Assembly (NCBI GenBank): GCA_013203465.1
Contig: JABMNR010000159.1
Span: 1-61,255, forward strand
Direction: 5' to 3'
Length of the DNA stretch: 61,255 nt
Source of the DNA: Alphaproteobacteria bacterium
Lineage (GTDB): Bacteria; Pseudomonadota; Alphaproteobacteria; Thalassobaculales; Thalassobaculaceae
The translations under genes were made by a program, and so were the position numbers. The notes under the pieces are model-generated. The model did not search any database and was not told where the DNA came from. It worked only from the letters and a program-made list of their open reading frames with translations. How positions within the stretch are numbered: position 1 is the stretch's first letter; the number at the start of each line of letters is the position of its first letter. Shown piece by piece: positions 33,860 to 43,892 of this stretch.

Positions 33860-35558
33860 GCTGGCGATGCCTATCAGCCCCGGCCTGATCGTTATCCTGG
33901 GCGGATTGCTGGTTCCTTTCCTGACCGCAGGGATCGCGCGGGTTTACGTGTTATTGCTCAGCGCGGCGACGCTCGTTTACGTGTTGGGACTGCCGAGCGG
34001 TGAGCACGCCGCGTTCACGTTCATGGATCTGGACCTGCAGCTTTTGCGGGTCGACAAGCTCAGTACCATATTTGGAACCATCTTCCTGATCGCCTTGTTT
34101 CTTGGGAATCTGTATGCTTGGCACGAGCGTGATCGGATGCAGCGCACGGCGGCCCAGATCTATGCCGGCAGCGCGATTGCCGCCGCCTACGTCGGCGATC
34201 TGGTTTCGTTGTTCGTGTTTTGGGAGCTGACGGCAATCGCCTCGGTCTTCCTGATTTGGGCCGCCGGTACCGATCGTTCGTTCCGCGCTGGCATGCGCTA
34301 CCTGATCATTCAGGTCGGGTCCGGCGTCATCCTGCTCGCCGGTGTTCTGTTCCACGTCCACGAGACAGGTTCGATCACGTTCGGGCACATCGGGCTGGGG
34401 TCGATTGGTGGCACGTTGATTCTACTGGCGTTCGGGATCAAGTGCGCGTTCCCGCTGCTGCACAATTGGCTTCAGGATTCATATCCAGAGGCGACGGTCA
34501 CCGGAACCGTCATTCTGTCGGCCTTCACCACCAAATTGGCGGTCTACGCGCTGGCCCGTTCGTATGCCGGGACCGAGATGCTGATCTGGATCGGTGCGAC
34601 CATGACCGCCTTCCCGATCTTTTACGCGGTGATCGAGAATGACCTGCGTCGGGTGCTTGCCTACAGCCTGAACAACCAGCTTGGCTTCATGGTCGTCGGA
34701 GTCGGAATCGGGACCGAACTGGCGCTGAATGGCACAGCGGCCCACGCCTTTTCGCACATCCTCTACAAAGCGCTTCTGTTCATGTCGATAGGTGCTGTGT
34801 TGTTCCGGACGGGTACCTGCAAGGGGTCCGAACTCGGCGGCCTCTATAAGACCATGCCGTGGACAACCGGCTTCTGCATCGTTGGTGCTGCCTCGATCTC
34901 GGCCTTTCCGCTCTTTTCAGGATTCATTTCAAAGTCGATGATCCTGAGCGCCGCTGGCGAGGAAGGCCACTTCATCACTTGGGCGATATTACTGTTCGCC
35001 TCGGCCGGCGTGTTCCACCATTCCGGCATCAAGGTGCCGTTCTTTGCCTTCTTCGCCCATGATAGCGGACGGCGACCGAAGGAAGCGCCGTGGAACATGC
35101 TGCTCGCCATGGCTGTCACAGCGGGGCTGTGCATCGGTATCGGGATCTGGCCGGAACCATTGTACGCGATGCTACCGTTCCCGGTTGACTATGTTCCGTA
35201 TACCGCCGTTCACGTCATTACCCAGCTCCAGCTCCTGCTGTTCGCCGCCCTCGCCTTCACCTTTCTGATGCGCACGGGGCTGTACCCGCCTGAGTTGAGG
35301 TCGACCAATCTCGATATCGATTGGATCTACCGACGGGCGTTGCCGGCGATCATCCGTGGCCTCGGCAGCGGGATCGGCGTGGTATGGGACAGCCTCATCG
35401 GTGGTGGACGGATGCTGGTATCCGCGACCATCGATGGCGCGGCGCGCAATTTCGGCCCTTACGGCCTCATCGGCCGGACGGTGCGCGTCGGCAACGGCGT
35501 CGCCTGGGTGGCAACTCTGCTGCTGGTCACCCTGCTGATCGCCTACTCCGCCGGCTGA
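33843..35558 (+). CDS. Third MrpD/NuoL-like antiporter subunit
   Basis: A 571-residue antiporter-like subunit with glutamate in LFVFWELTAIASVFLIW, lysine in FGIKCAFPLLHNWLQDSYPEA and lysine in AFTTKLAVYALARSY. It is longer than the other two, with extra C-terminal helices (residues about 470-570). Codon use is a little less GC-biased than in the first two D genes, so it may have joined the operon separately. It closes the antiporter operon; coxG follows after 92 bases. Confidence 0.87.
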   Translation: MTAIAELAMPISPGLIVILGGLLVPFLTAGIARVYVLLLSAATLVYVLGLPSGEHAAFTFMDLDLQLLRVDKLSTIFGTIFLIALFLGNLYAWHERDRMQRTAAQIYAGSAIAAAYVGDLVSLFVFWELTAIASVFLIWAAGTDRSFRAGMRYLIIQVGSGVILLAGVLFHVHETGSITFGHIGLGSIGGTLILLAFGIKCAFPLLHNWLQDSYPEATVTGTVILSAFTTKLAVYALARSYAGTEMLIWIGATMTAFPIFYAVIENDLRRVLAYSLNNQLGFMVVGVGIGTELALNGTAAHAFSHILYKALLFMSIGAVLFRTGTCKGSELGGLYKTMPWTTGFCIVGAASISAFPLFSGFISKSMILSAAGEEGHFITWAILLFASAGVFHHSGIKVPFFAFFAHDSGRRPKEAPWNMLLAMAVTAGLCIGIGIWPEPLYAMLPFPVDYVPYTAVHVITQLQLLLFAALAFTFLMRTGLYPPELRSTNLDIDWIYRRALPAIIRGLGSGIGVVWDSLIGGGRMLVSATIDGAARNFGPYGLIGRTVRVGNGVAWVATLLLVTLLIAYSAG

Positions 35559-35650
35559 CACGGTCGCGCACCACGGGTTCTGGCGGTTAGCAGCCAAATT
35601 TGATAAGCGATGTCCGATCCACGGAGTCGCCCGATGAGAGGTTTCTTGCA

Positions 35651-36337
35651 ATGGACATGACCGGCGAACACACGATCCCGGCCCCCCGTCAGACGGTGTG
35701 GGAAGCCTTGAACGACCCCGAGGTGCTGAAGCAGTGCATTCCCGGGTGCGAGGAGATCGTTCCCACCTCCGACCACGGGTTCACCGCCAAGGTCGCGGTC
35801 AAGGTCGGGCCGGTCAAGGCGCGGTTCAGCGGCGTGGTCGACCTTCAGGACCTGAACCCGCCGGAGAGTTACACCATCAGTGGCGAAGGCAAGGGTGGGG
35901 CCGCCGGCTTCGCCAAGGGCGGCGCCAAGGTCCATCTGGCGGAGGCCGACGGCGGCAGCGCCACCGTGCTGAAATACGAGGTGAATGCCTCGGTCGGCGG
36001 CAAGCTGGCGCAGATCGGCGCCCGGCTGATCGATTCGACCGCCAAGAAGTACGCTAACGACTTTTTCGCGACCTTCAGCGACATCGCCGCCCAACGCGCC
36101 GGCGGCCCGGCGGCCGCCACGGCGGCCGTGCCCACCGAACCCAAACAGGAGGAGACCCACGTGACCAGCACCAACCCCAAGGCCGAGGAGATGAAGCGGC
36201 TCGGCATCCCGGAAGAGAACGTCTACGAAGGCCTGCACTGGGCTGCCATCATCAGTTTGAGCTGTATGGCGGGGGCCGTGGTTCTGTACGCGATCTTCCT
36301 CACTGACTTGCCTAAGTACCTCGGTTTACTTCAGTAA
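35651..36337 (+). CDS. coxG: CoxG-like protein (carbon monoxide dehydrogenase subunit G family)
   Basis: A 228-residue SRPBCC-fold CoxG protein starting MDMTGEHTIPAPRQTVWEAL, with PGCEEIVPT and YEVNASVGGKLAQIGARLID. A linker and one C-terminal membrane helix (AAIISLSCMAGAVVLYAIF) follow, which would anchor it and recruit the hydroxylase to the membrane, as proposed for CoxG. I start at 35651 with GAGAGG upstream; the frame from 35600 adds 17 unsupported residues. It heads the cluster leading to coxSLM. Confidence 0.88.
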   Translation: MDMTGEHTIPAPRQTVWEALNDPEVLKQCIPGCEEIVPTSDHGFTAKVAVKVGPVKARFSGVVDLQDLNPPESYTISGEGKGGAAGFAKGGAKVHLAEADGGSATVLKYEVNASVGGKLAQIGARLIDSTAKKYANDFFATFSDIAAQRAGGPAAATAAVPTEPKQEETHVTSTNPKAEEMKRLGIPEENVYEGLHWAAIISLSCMAGAVVLYAIFLTDLPKYLGLLQ

Positions 36338-36377
36338 CGAGTAACCGGCCCGACGTGGACTGAAGGAGGAAACCGCC

Positions 36378-37487
<1,110 letters not shown>

Positions 37488-37691
37488 TCCGCAGCGTCGT
37501 CCGGTACGGGAGCGACGTCGGTTGCCCCTCCGGTACGCCATCCGGCCCTCGCCGCTTGACCTCGGACGGGTGGGGAAAGAGACTGTGCCTTGAACGGGGT
37601 GACGGGCCACGCGGGGTGAGGTCGGATTGCGGTCACACTGGCATCAAAAACGAAGCTTCAGGCCGATAAAGGCAGACGAGGGAGATAGGGT
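37488..37691. other. Intergenic gap before coxS
   Basis: About 200 bases of GC-rich sequence without an open frame I can support. It may contain a coxSLM promoter, but no recognisable sigma-70 or sigma-54 site is evident. GGGAGA before the coxS ATG serves as its ribosome-binding site. Confidence 0.35.
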
Positions 37692-38153
37692 ATGCCCACG
37701 GTTTCCATGACAGTGAACGGCAAACAGGTGTCGGGCGAGGTCGAGGGGCGTACGCTTCTCGTCGAGTTTCTGCGCGAGAACCTGCGTTTGACCGGCACAC
37801 ACGTCGGCTGCGACACCAGCCAATGCGGCGCCTGCGTGGTGCATATAGACGGCAACAGCGCCAAATCCTGCAGCATGCTGGCGATCCAGGCCAATGGCAC
37901 CAAGGTCACCACCATCGAGGGGTTGGCCAACGGCGACGAACTGCATCCGATGCAGGCCGCGTTCAAGGAGCACCATGGCCTGCAGTGCGGTTTCTGTACC
38001 CCCGGCATGGTGATGAGCGCCGTCGATCTGGTGAAGAAGAAACCCAAGGCCAGCGAGCACGAGATTCGCGAATGGCTGGAAGGCAACATCTGCCGTTGCA
38101 CCGGCTACCACAACATTGTGAAAGCCATTCAGCACGCCCAACAAACGATGTGA
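37692..38153 (+). CDS. coxS: CO dehydrogenase-type small subunit, 2Fe-2S
   Basis: A 153-residue iron-sulfur subunit of a molybdenum hydroxylase. The first cluster is bound by [16 protein letters not shown], and the second by QCGFCTPG and [10 protein letters not shown]. It passes electrons from the Mo subunit to the FAD subunit encoded further on. Gene order S-L-M is that of form II (BMS-type) enzymes rather than the M-S-L order of true CO dehydrogenases. Confidence 0.92.
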   Translation: MPTVSMTVNGKQVSGEVEGRTLLVEFLRENLRLTGTHVGCDTSQCGACVVHIDGNSAKSCSMLAIQANGTKVTTIEGLANGDELHPMQAAFKEHHGLQCGFCTPGMVMSAVDLVKKKPKASEHEIREWLEGNICRCTGYHNIVKAIQHAQQTM

Positions 38154-38209
38154 CCGAGTCCCACCGATAAGAGCAGCAAGCCACGGGACCGGCGAACAGG
38201 GAGCGAGAC

Positions 38210-40585
38210 ATGCCCGAGGGAGGCACTGGTATTGGCGCGGCCGTCAAGCGCGTCGAAGACCAACGGTTTTTAACCGGCCGGGGAAACTACACCGACGACC
38301 TTAACCGGTACGGCCAAACCTACGCGTACATCCTGCGCAGCCCACACGCGCACGCCACCATCAACCGGATCGACACCGCCGCCGCGAAAAGCGCGCCGGG
38401 CGTGCTCGCGGTGTTCACCGGCGAGGACATGGAGGTCGGCTCCCTGCCCTGCGGCTGGCAAGTGCATTCCAAGGACGGCACGCCGATGCAGGAGCCGGGG
38501 CACCCGCCCCTGGCCCGGGGCAAGGTGCGGCATGTCGGCGATCAGGTCGCGGTGGTGATTGCCGAGACCTACGCCCAGGCCAAGGACGCAGCGGAGAAAA
38601 TCACCGTCGACTACGGCCCGTTGCCGGCGGTCATCAACATGAACAAGGCGCTCGCCGGTGGCGCGCTGGTGCATGACGAGATTGGAACCAATCTCTGCTA
38701 CGACTGGGAGATCGGTGACGAGGCCGAGGTCGACGCGGTGTTCGCCAAGGCCGCCCACGTCACTGAGATCGACATCGTCAACAACCGCCTGATCCCCAAC
38801 GCGATGGAGCCACGGGCGGCGGTCGGCGAGTTCGACCAGGCGACCGGCGAGTACACGCTCTACACCACCAGCCAGAACCCGCATGTGATCCGGCTGTTGA
38901 TGGGCGCCTTCGTGCTGTCGATCCCCGAGCACAAGCTGCGGGTGGTGGCCCCGGATGTCGGCGGCGGGTTCGGTTCGAAGATCTACCATTACGCCGAGGA
39001 GGCGATCGTCACCTGGGCCGCGCCCAAGGTCGGACGGCCGATCAAGTGGACGGCGGAACGATCGGAGTCGTTCATCAGCGACGCCCACGGCCGCGACCAC
39101 ATCACCCACGCCAAGATGGCGATGGACGCGGACGGCAAGTTCCTGGCGCTCAAGGTCGCGACCAAGGCCAACATGGGCGCCTATCTCTCGACCTTCGCGC
39201 CCTGCGTGCCGACCTATCTGTACGCCACGCTGCTGGCCGGCGTGTACACGACGCCGATCATCCACTGCAACGTGAAGGCGGTGTTCACCAACACCGTCCC
39301 GGTCGATGCCTATCGCGGCGCCGGCCGGCCGGAGGCGACCTATCTGCTGGAGCGGCTGGTCGCCAAATGCGCCCGCGAGATGGGGCTCAGCCAAGTCGAC
39401 ATCCGCCGCAAGAACTTCATCCCGTCGGATGCCTTCCCCTACCAGACACCGGTGGCGCTGCAGTACGACAGCGGCGACTACACCGCGACGCTGAACGCCG
39501 CCCTCAAGGCCGCCGATGTCGACGGCTTCGACGCCCGGCGCAAGGCGGCCGAGGCGCGCGGCAAGCGGCGCGGTCTCGGCTTCTCGACCTATCTTGAGGC
39601 CTGCGGCATCGCGCCATCGGCGGTGGTCGGCTCGCTCGGCGCCCGTGCCGGCCTCTATGAGTCGGCCGAGGTCCGGGTGCATCCGACCGGCTCGGTGACG
39701 GTGTTCACCGGCTCGCACAGCCACGGCCAGGGTCATGAGACGACCTTCGCCCAGCTGGTGTCGGATAGGCTCGGCCTGCCGCTCGAAAACATCGAGATCA
39801 GCCACGGCGACACCAACAAGGTGCAGTTCGGCATGGGCACCTATGGCTCACGCTCGCTCGCCGTCGGTGGCGAGGCCATCGTCAAGGCGATGAACAAGGT
39901 GGTCACCAAGGCCACCAAGATCGCCGCCCACATCATGGAGGCCTCGGAAAGCGACATCGAGTTCAAGGACGGCCAGTTCACCGTGGCCGGCACCGACAAA
40001 TCGATGGCGTTCGGCGAGGTCGCGCTGTCGGCCTACGTGCCGCACAACTTCCCGCACGAGGAGCTGGAACCGGGGCTGGACGAGACCGCGTTCTACGACC
40101 CGCTCAACTTCACCTATCCGGGCGGCTGCCACATCTGCGAGGTCGAGATCGACCCGGACACCGGTGTGACCACGGTTGAACGCATGACGGCGGTCGACGA
40201 TGTCGGCCGGGTGATCAACCCGATGATCGTCGCCGGTCAGATCCATGGCGGCATTGCTCAGGGCATTGGTCAGGCATTGCTGGAAGGCTGCGTCTACGAC
40301 GACAATGGCCAGTTGTTGACCGGCTCGTACATGGACTACACCATGCCGCGCGCCGACAATCTGCCCAGCTTCACGGTCGGCACCGAGGTCACACTCTGCA
40401 CCCATAATTCACTGGGTGTGAAAGGTTGTGGCGAGGTTGGCGCCATCGGATCACCGCCGGCGGTGATCAACGCCGTCGTCGACGCACTCTGGGATCTGGG
40501 CGTCCACGACATGCCCATGCCTGCCACGCCGCAAACCGTCTGGGCCGCCATTCAAGCCGCTCGGCCGGCCGCCGCGGCTGAATGA
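38210..40585 (+). CDS. coxL: CO dehydrogenase-type large subunit, form II molybdenum hydroxylase
   Basis: A 791-residue Mo-cofactor subunit with [36 protein letters not shown] and the catalytic glutamate region [15 protein letters not shown]. The active-site loop reads AYRGAGR, the form II signature, not the AYXCSFR of proven aerobic CO dehydrogenases. The enzyme may therefore oxidise an aldehyde, heterocycle or other substrate, and CO oxidation should not be assumed. It is flanked by coxS and coxM on the same strand. Confidence 0.9.
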   Translation: MPEGGTGIGAAVKRVEDQRFLTGRGNYTDDLNRYGQTYAYILRSPHAHATINRIDTAAAKSAPGVLAVFTGEDMEVGSLPCGWQVHSKDGTPMQEPGHPPLARGKVRHVGDQVAVVIAETYAQAKDAAEKITVDYGPLPAVINMNKALAGGALVHDEIGTNLCYDWEIGDEAEVDAVFAKAAHVTEIDIVNNRLIPNAMEPRAAVGEFDQATGEYTLYTTSQNPHVIRLLMGAFVLSIPEHKLRVVAPDVGGGFGSKIYHYAEEAIVTWAAPKVGRPIKWTAERSESFISDAHGRDHITHAKMAMDADGKFLALKVATKANMGAYLSTFAPCVPTYLYATLLAGVYTTPIIHCNVKAVFTNTVPVDAYRGAGRPEATYLLERLVAKCAREMGLSQVDIRRKNFIPSDAFPYQTPVALQYDSGDYTATLNAALKAADVDGFDARRKAAEARGKRRGLGFSTYLEACGIAPSAVVGSLGARAGLYESAEVRVHPTGSVTVFTGSHSHGQGHETTFAQLVSDRLGLPLENIEISHGDTNKVQFGMGTYGSRSLAVGGEAIVKAMNKVVTKATKIAAHIMEASESDIEFKDGQFTVAGTDKSMAFGEVALSAYVPHNFPHEELEPGLDETAFYDPLNFTYPGGCHICEVEIDPDTGVTTVERMTAVDDVGRVINPMIVAGQIHGGIAQGIGQALLEGCVYDDNGQLLTGSYMDYTMPRADNLPSFTVGTEVTLCTHNSLGVKGCGEVGAIGSPPAVINAVVDALWDLGVHDMPMPATPQTVWAAIQAARPAAAAE

Positions 40586-40616
40586 ACACGGACGAGGAAT
40601 AGAGGAGCGTTCTACG

Positions 40617-41414
40617 ATGTATGATTTCGCCTATCACAAGCCGTCGTCCGTGGCGGACGCCATGGCGGCACTCAAGGCAGCCGATGACGGCAAGTTCCTG
40701 GCCGGCGGCATGACCATGATCCCGACGTTGAAACAGCGTCTCGCACAGCCCTCCGATCTGATCGATCTGAGCGGCGTCGGCGATCTGGTCGGCATCACCG
40801 TGTCAGGCGGCGCGGTCACCATCGGTGCCATGACCACCCACGCGGCGGTCGCGACGTCGACCGATGTGCAATCGGCGATCCCGGCCCTGGCGGCACTCGC
40901 CGGCGGGATCGGCGACCCGCAGGTCCGCAATCGCGGCACCATCGGCGGGTCGGTCGCCAACAACGATCCGGCGGCCGATTACCCGGCGGCGTGTCTCGCC
41001 TTGGGCGCCACCATCAAGACCGACCGCCGCGAGATGGCGGCCGACGACTTCTTCACCGACCTGTTCGAGACCGCGCTGGCGGACGACGAGATCATTCTCT
41101 CGGTCTCCTTCCCGAAGCCGAGCAAGGCGGCGTATCAGAAGTTCGACAACCCGGCCTCGCGCTACGCGCTGGTCGGTGTGTTCGTCGCCCAGACCGCCGG
41201 CGGCCCTCGGGTCGCCGTGACCGGCTCGGGCCAGAACGGTGTGTTCCGGGTGCCCGGCATGGAAAGCGCCCTGGCCTCCAGTTGGTCGGCCGACGCGGTC
41301 AAGGGCATGGCGGTCGACGCCGGCACGCTCAATTCCGACATTCACGCCAGCGCCGAGTACCGGGCGCATCTGATCGGCGTGATGGCTGGCCGGGCGGTCA
41401 CCGCCGCTGGCTGA
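40617..41414 (+). CDS. coxM: CO dehydrogenase-type medium subunit, FAD
   Basis: A 265-residue FAD-binding subunit with KFLAGGMTMIPTLKQRLA near the N-terminus and TIGGSVANNDPAADYPAACL, the two flavin motifs of this family. It completes the S-L-M trio and would hand electrons to quinone or another acceptor. GGAG lies upstream of the ATG, 31 bases after coxL. Confidence 0.92.
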   Translation: MYDFAYHKPSSVADAMAALKAADDGKFLAGGMTMIPTLKQRLAQPSDLIDLSGVGDLVGITVSGGAVTIGAMTTHAAVATSTDVQSAIPALAALAGGIGDPQVRNRGTIGGSVANNDPAADYPAACLALGATIKTDRREMAADDFFTDLFETALADDEIILSVSFPKPSKAAYQKFDNPASRYALVGVFVAQTAGGPRVAVTGSGQNGVFRVPGMESALASSWSADAVKGMAVDAGTLNSDIHASAEYRAHLIGVMAGRAVTAAG

Positions 41415-41438
41415 TTGACAGACCTCGCGATACACGGT

Positions 41439-41465
41439 CGGGCCGGTCCTTCGGGGGCCGGCCCG
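41439..41465 (+). terminator. GC-rich hairpin after coxM
   Basis: A perfect stem CGGGCCGG/CCGGCCCG extended by TCC/GGG around a small TTCGG loop starts 24 bases past the coxM stop. There is no U-run, so it may act as a Rho-aided or partial terminator closing the cox cluster. Confidence 0.6.
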
Positions 41466-41537
41466 TGTCGTTTCGAAGCCCCGCTTGTGGTGCTAGAGTG
41501 TGGGAATGGGAGAACCCCAAACACCCGGGAGAAACCG

Positions 41538-42023
41538 ATGACCGTCCGTCTGACCACTGCCCTTGCCTTGGCCACGGCGTTAACACTCGGCGCCACTGGC
41601 ATAGCGATAGCCAAATCCGAAAAACCCAAGGGCGGCGCCCCCGCCAAGGTCGAGACCACGCTCAAAAGTAAAGGCAAGGCCACGGGGTCCTTGGGCGGCA
41701 GCGACGCCGCCGCGGCCACGGCCACGGCTGGTGCTACCCTGGCTGGCATCCTGCTCTCGGACCAGGACAAGGCGACAATTTCCCAATATTTTCAACAACA
41801 CCCACAATCAACCAAGGGCCTGCCGCCCGGCATCGCCAAGAATGTCGCGCGCGGCAAACCACTGCCACCGGGCATCGCCAAGCGCGGAGTCCCCAGCGCC
41901 CTCGCTTCAAAGCTTTCGATCCCCAAGGGCTACGACCTTCAGACGGTCGGCACCGACGTGGTGCTGATCGAGGCCGGCACGCGGATCATCGCCGACGTGC
42001 TGAAGGGCGTGCTGCAAAAATAG
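41538..42023 (+). CDS. Exported CigR-like protein
   Basis: A 161-residue exported protein with a signal peptide (MTVRLTTALALATALTLGA ending near AIAK), an alanine/lysine-rich low-complexity stretch, the repeated LPPGIAK motif (twice, about 16 residues apart), and a C-terminal YDLQTVGTDVVLIEAGTRI. This last pattern resembles the CigR/RcnB-type periplasmic proteins (CigR is an anti-virulence regulator in Salmonella). The actual role is unknown. I start at ATG 41538; the frame from 41415 crosses the coxM hairpin and is not convincing. Confidence 0.7.
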   Translation: MTVRLTTALALATALTLGATGIAIAKSEKPKGGAPAKVETTLKSKGKATGSLGGSDAAAATATAGATLAGILLSDQDKATISQYFQQHPQSTKGLPPGIAKNVARGKPLPPGIAKRGVPSALASKLSIPKGYDLQTVGTDVVLIEAGTRIIADVLKGVLQK

Positions 42024-42089
42024 GCTTTGTCGCCCGTCGCAATCAGTTTATGTTGCACCGCAGCATAAACATGTGAACGGAACCCCGCC

Positions 42090-42629
42090 ATGATCGTCGA
42101 CCGCATTCCGATCGGGGAAAATCCACCTTACGACGTCAACGTCATAATCGAGGTCGGGCTCGGCTCCGACCCGGTGAAGTACGAACTCGACAAGGCGTCC
42201 GGCGCGCTCTACGTCGACCGCTTCCTGCACACCGCCATGAGCTATCCGTGCAACTACGGCTTCATCCCGCACACCCTGGCCGACGACGGCGATCCGGTGG
42301 ACGTGATGGTGGCGGGGCGGGTGCCGATCCTGCCCAAGGCGGTGGTGCGGGTGCGGCCGGTCGGCGTGCTGATCATGGAGGACGAGGCCGGATTGGACGA
42401 GAAGATCCTCTCGGTGCCGGTCGACAAGCTGCACCCCTACTACACCGATGTTTCTTCGTGGCGCGACCTGCCGAAAATCCTGACCGACCAAATTCGGCAT
42501 TTCTTCACCCATTACAAGGATTTGGAGTCCGGCAAATGGGTCAAGGTGCAGCGCTGGGGCGAGGCCGAGGAGGCGATGGAGCTGATCCGCGCCGGCATCA
42601 AGGCGGGTGTGGAAAAACCGGACGGGTGA
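42090..42629 (+). CDS. ppa: Inorganic pyrophosphatase (family I)
   Basis: A 179-residue soluble pyrophosphatase that hydrolyses PPi to phosphate. Mg-binding and active-site motifs are present: VDRFLHTAMSYPCNYGFIPH and DDGDPVDVMV, followed by DEAGLDEKILSVP. Length matches bacterial hexameric enzymes. It appears as a single gene in the middle of a catabolic region; PPi removal would help acyl-CoA-forming reactions, but the link is only positional. Confidence 0.95.
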   Translation: MIVDRIPIGENPPYDVNVIIEVGLGSDPVKYELDKASGALYVDRFLHTAMSYPCNYGFIPHTLADDGDPVDVMVAGRVPILPKAVVRVRPVGVLIMEDEAGLDEKILSVPVDKLHPYYTDVSSWRDLPKILTDQIRHFFTHYKDLESGKWVKVQRWGEAEEAMELIRAGIKAGVEKPDG

Positions 42630-42722
42630 TTTAGCGGGCCGTCTGCGTTCCCTCGCCTTGTCGCTCCCCGGCCGGTGGTCTAAAACGCCCTCAAAGAATG
42701 AAAACCTGAGGGAGAACGCCCC

Positions 42723-43892
42723 ATGGCCGCGGACGGCACCCACGCCCGCACCGGCCCGCTTGCCGGTATTACCGTCGTCGATGTCAGCCGCATCCTGGCC
42801 GGCCCCTACTGCACGCTGCTGATGGCGGAGTTGGGCGCCCGGGTGATCAAGGTCGAGGCTCCGGAAACCGGCGACGATGCCCGGCATTTCGGCCCGTTCG
42901 TCAACGGCAAGTCGGCTTATTTCCAGTCGATCAACCGCGGCAAGGAGAGCATCGCCCTCAACCTCAAGCAGGAGGCCGACAAGGCGATCTTCGAGAAGCT
43001 GCTCGCCACCGCCGACGTGGTGGTCGAGAACTTCCGCCCCGGCACCATGGAGAAACTCGGCTTTGGCTGGGACACGCTGCACGCCAAATATCCCAAGCTG
43101 ATCTATGCCGCGGCATCCGGTTTCGGTCATTCCGGCCCGGATATGGAGCGCCCGGCCTACGACATGGTGGTCCAGGGCATGGGCGGGATCATGAGCATCA
43201 CCGGCCATCCGGGCAGCCCGCCGACCCGCATCGGCATGTCGATCGGCGACATCGGTTCGGGCTTGTATGCCGCCACCGGCGTGATGTCGGCGCTGTACCA
43301 CCGGGCGATGACCGGCGAGGCGACCAAGGTCGACATCGGTATGTTCGACTGCCAGCTCGCGCTGCTGGAGAACGCGGCGGTGCGCTACTTCACCTCCGGC
43401 AAGGCTCCAGGCCCGCTGGGCGCGCGCCACCCGTCGATCACCCCGTTTCAGGCGTTCAAAACCCAGGATGGCTATGTCATCATCGCCGCCGGCAATGACG
43501 CGCTGTTCAAGAAGCTGGCCGATGCCATCGGCAAGCCGGACTGGAAGAACGACCCGCGCTTCATCACGAACGATCTGCGGTCGCAACACGCGGCCACGCT
43601 GGAATCCGAGATCGAGGCGATCCTAACGACCGAACCGACCGAGCATTGGGTGGGTATGATGGACGCCGCCGGCATTCCCGCCGGCCCGATCAACGACATC
43701 GGCCAAGCGGTCAGCTACCCCCAGGCGACAGCGCGCAACATGGTGGTCGAGGTCGATGACCCGATCACCGGGCCGGTGAAGGTCATCGGCAATCCCATCA
43801 AGATCTCGGGCTTTCCCGACCCCACGACGCGGCCGCCGGCTCCGAACCTGGACCAGGACCGCGCGGCCATTCTGAAGGAGATCGAGCAATGA
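42723..43892 (+). CDS. Class III (CaiB/BaiF-type) CoA-transferase
   Basis: A 389-residue family III CoA-transferase, which moves CoA between carboxylic acids. The N-terminus GITVVDVSRILAGPYCTLLMAE is typical. The catalytic aspartate is probably D147 in RPAYDMVVQGMGG. LGARHPSITPFQAF is the conserved later motif. Substrates cannot be told. It overlaps the aldehyde dehydrogenase gene by four bases, suggesting that the dehydrogenase makes an acid that this enzyme activates. Confidence 0.9.
   Translation: MAADGTHARTGPLAGITVVDVSRILAGPYCTLLMAELGARVIKVEAPETGDDARHFGPFVNGKSAYFQSINRGKESIALNLKQEADKAIFEKLLATADVVVENFRPGTMEKLGFGWDTLHAKYPKLIYAAASGFGHSGPDMERPAYDMVVQGMGGIMSITGHPGSPPTRIGMSIGDIGSGLYAATGVMSALYHRAMTGEATKVDIGMFDCQLALLENAAVRYFTSGKAPGPLGARHPSITPFQAFKTQDGYVIIAAGNDALFKKLADAIGKPDWKNDPRFITNDLRSQHAATLESEIEAILTTEPTEHWVGMMDAAGIPAGPINDIGQAVSYPQATARNMVVEVDDPITGPVKVIGNPIKISGFPDPTTRPPAPNLDQDRAAILKEIEQ

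Noticed and set aside
28063-35558. Membrane-bound hydrogenase or complex I cluster
   Set aside because: No hydrogenase, NuoB/C/D or ferredoxin-type subunits are present, only Mrp-type membrane subunits.
37488-37691. Sigma-54 promoter before coxS
   Set aside because: TGGCAT is present but the matching TTGC element at correct spacing is missing.
38270-39805. 511-residue open frame on the minus strand inside coxL
   Set aside because: It is the antisense shadow of coxL in GC-rich DNA: composition is Arg/Gly/Asp/Val-heavy, with no motif and no ribosome-binding site.
42048-43589. 513-residue minus-strand frame over ppa and the CoA-transferase
   Set aside because: Shadow of two clearly recognisable plus-strand enzymes.
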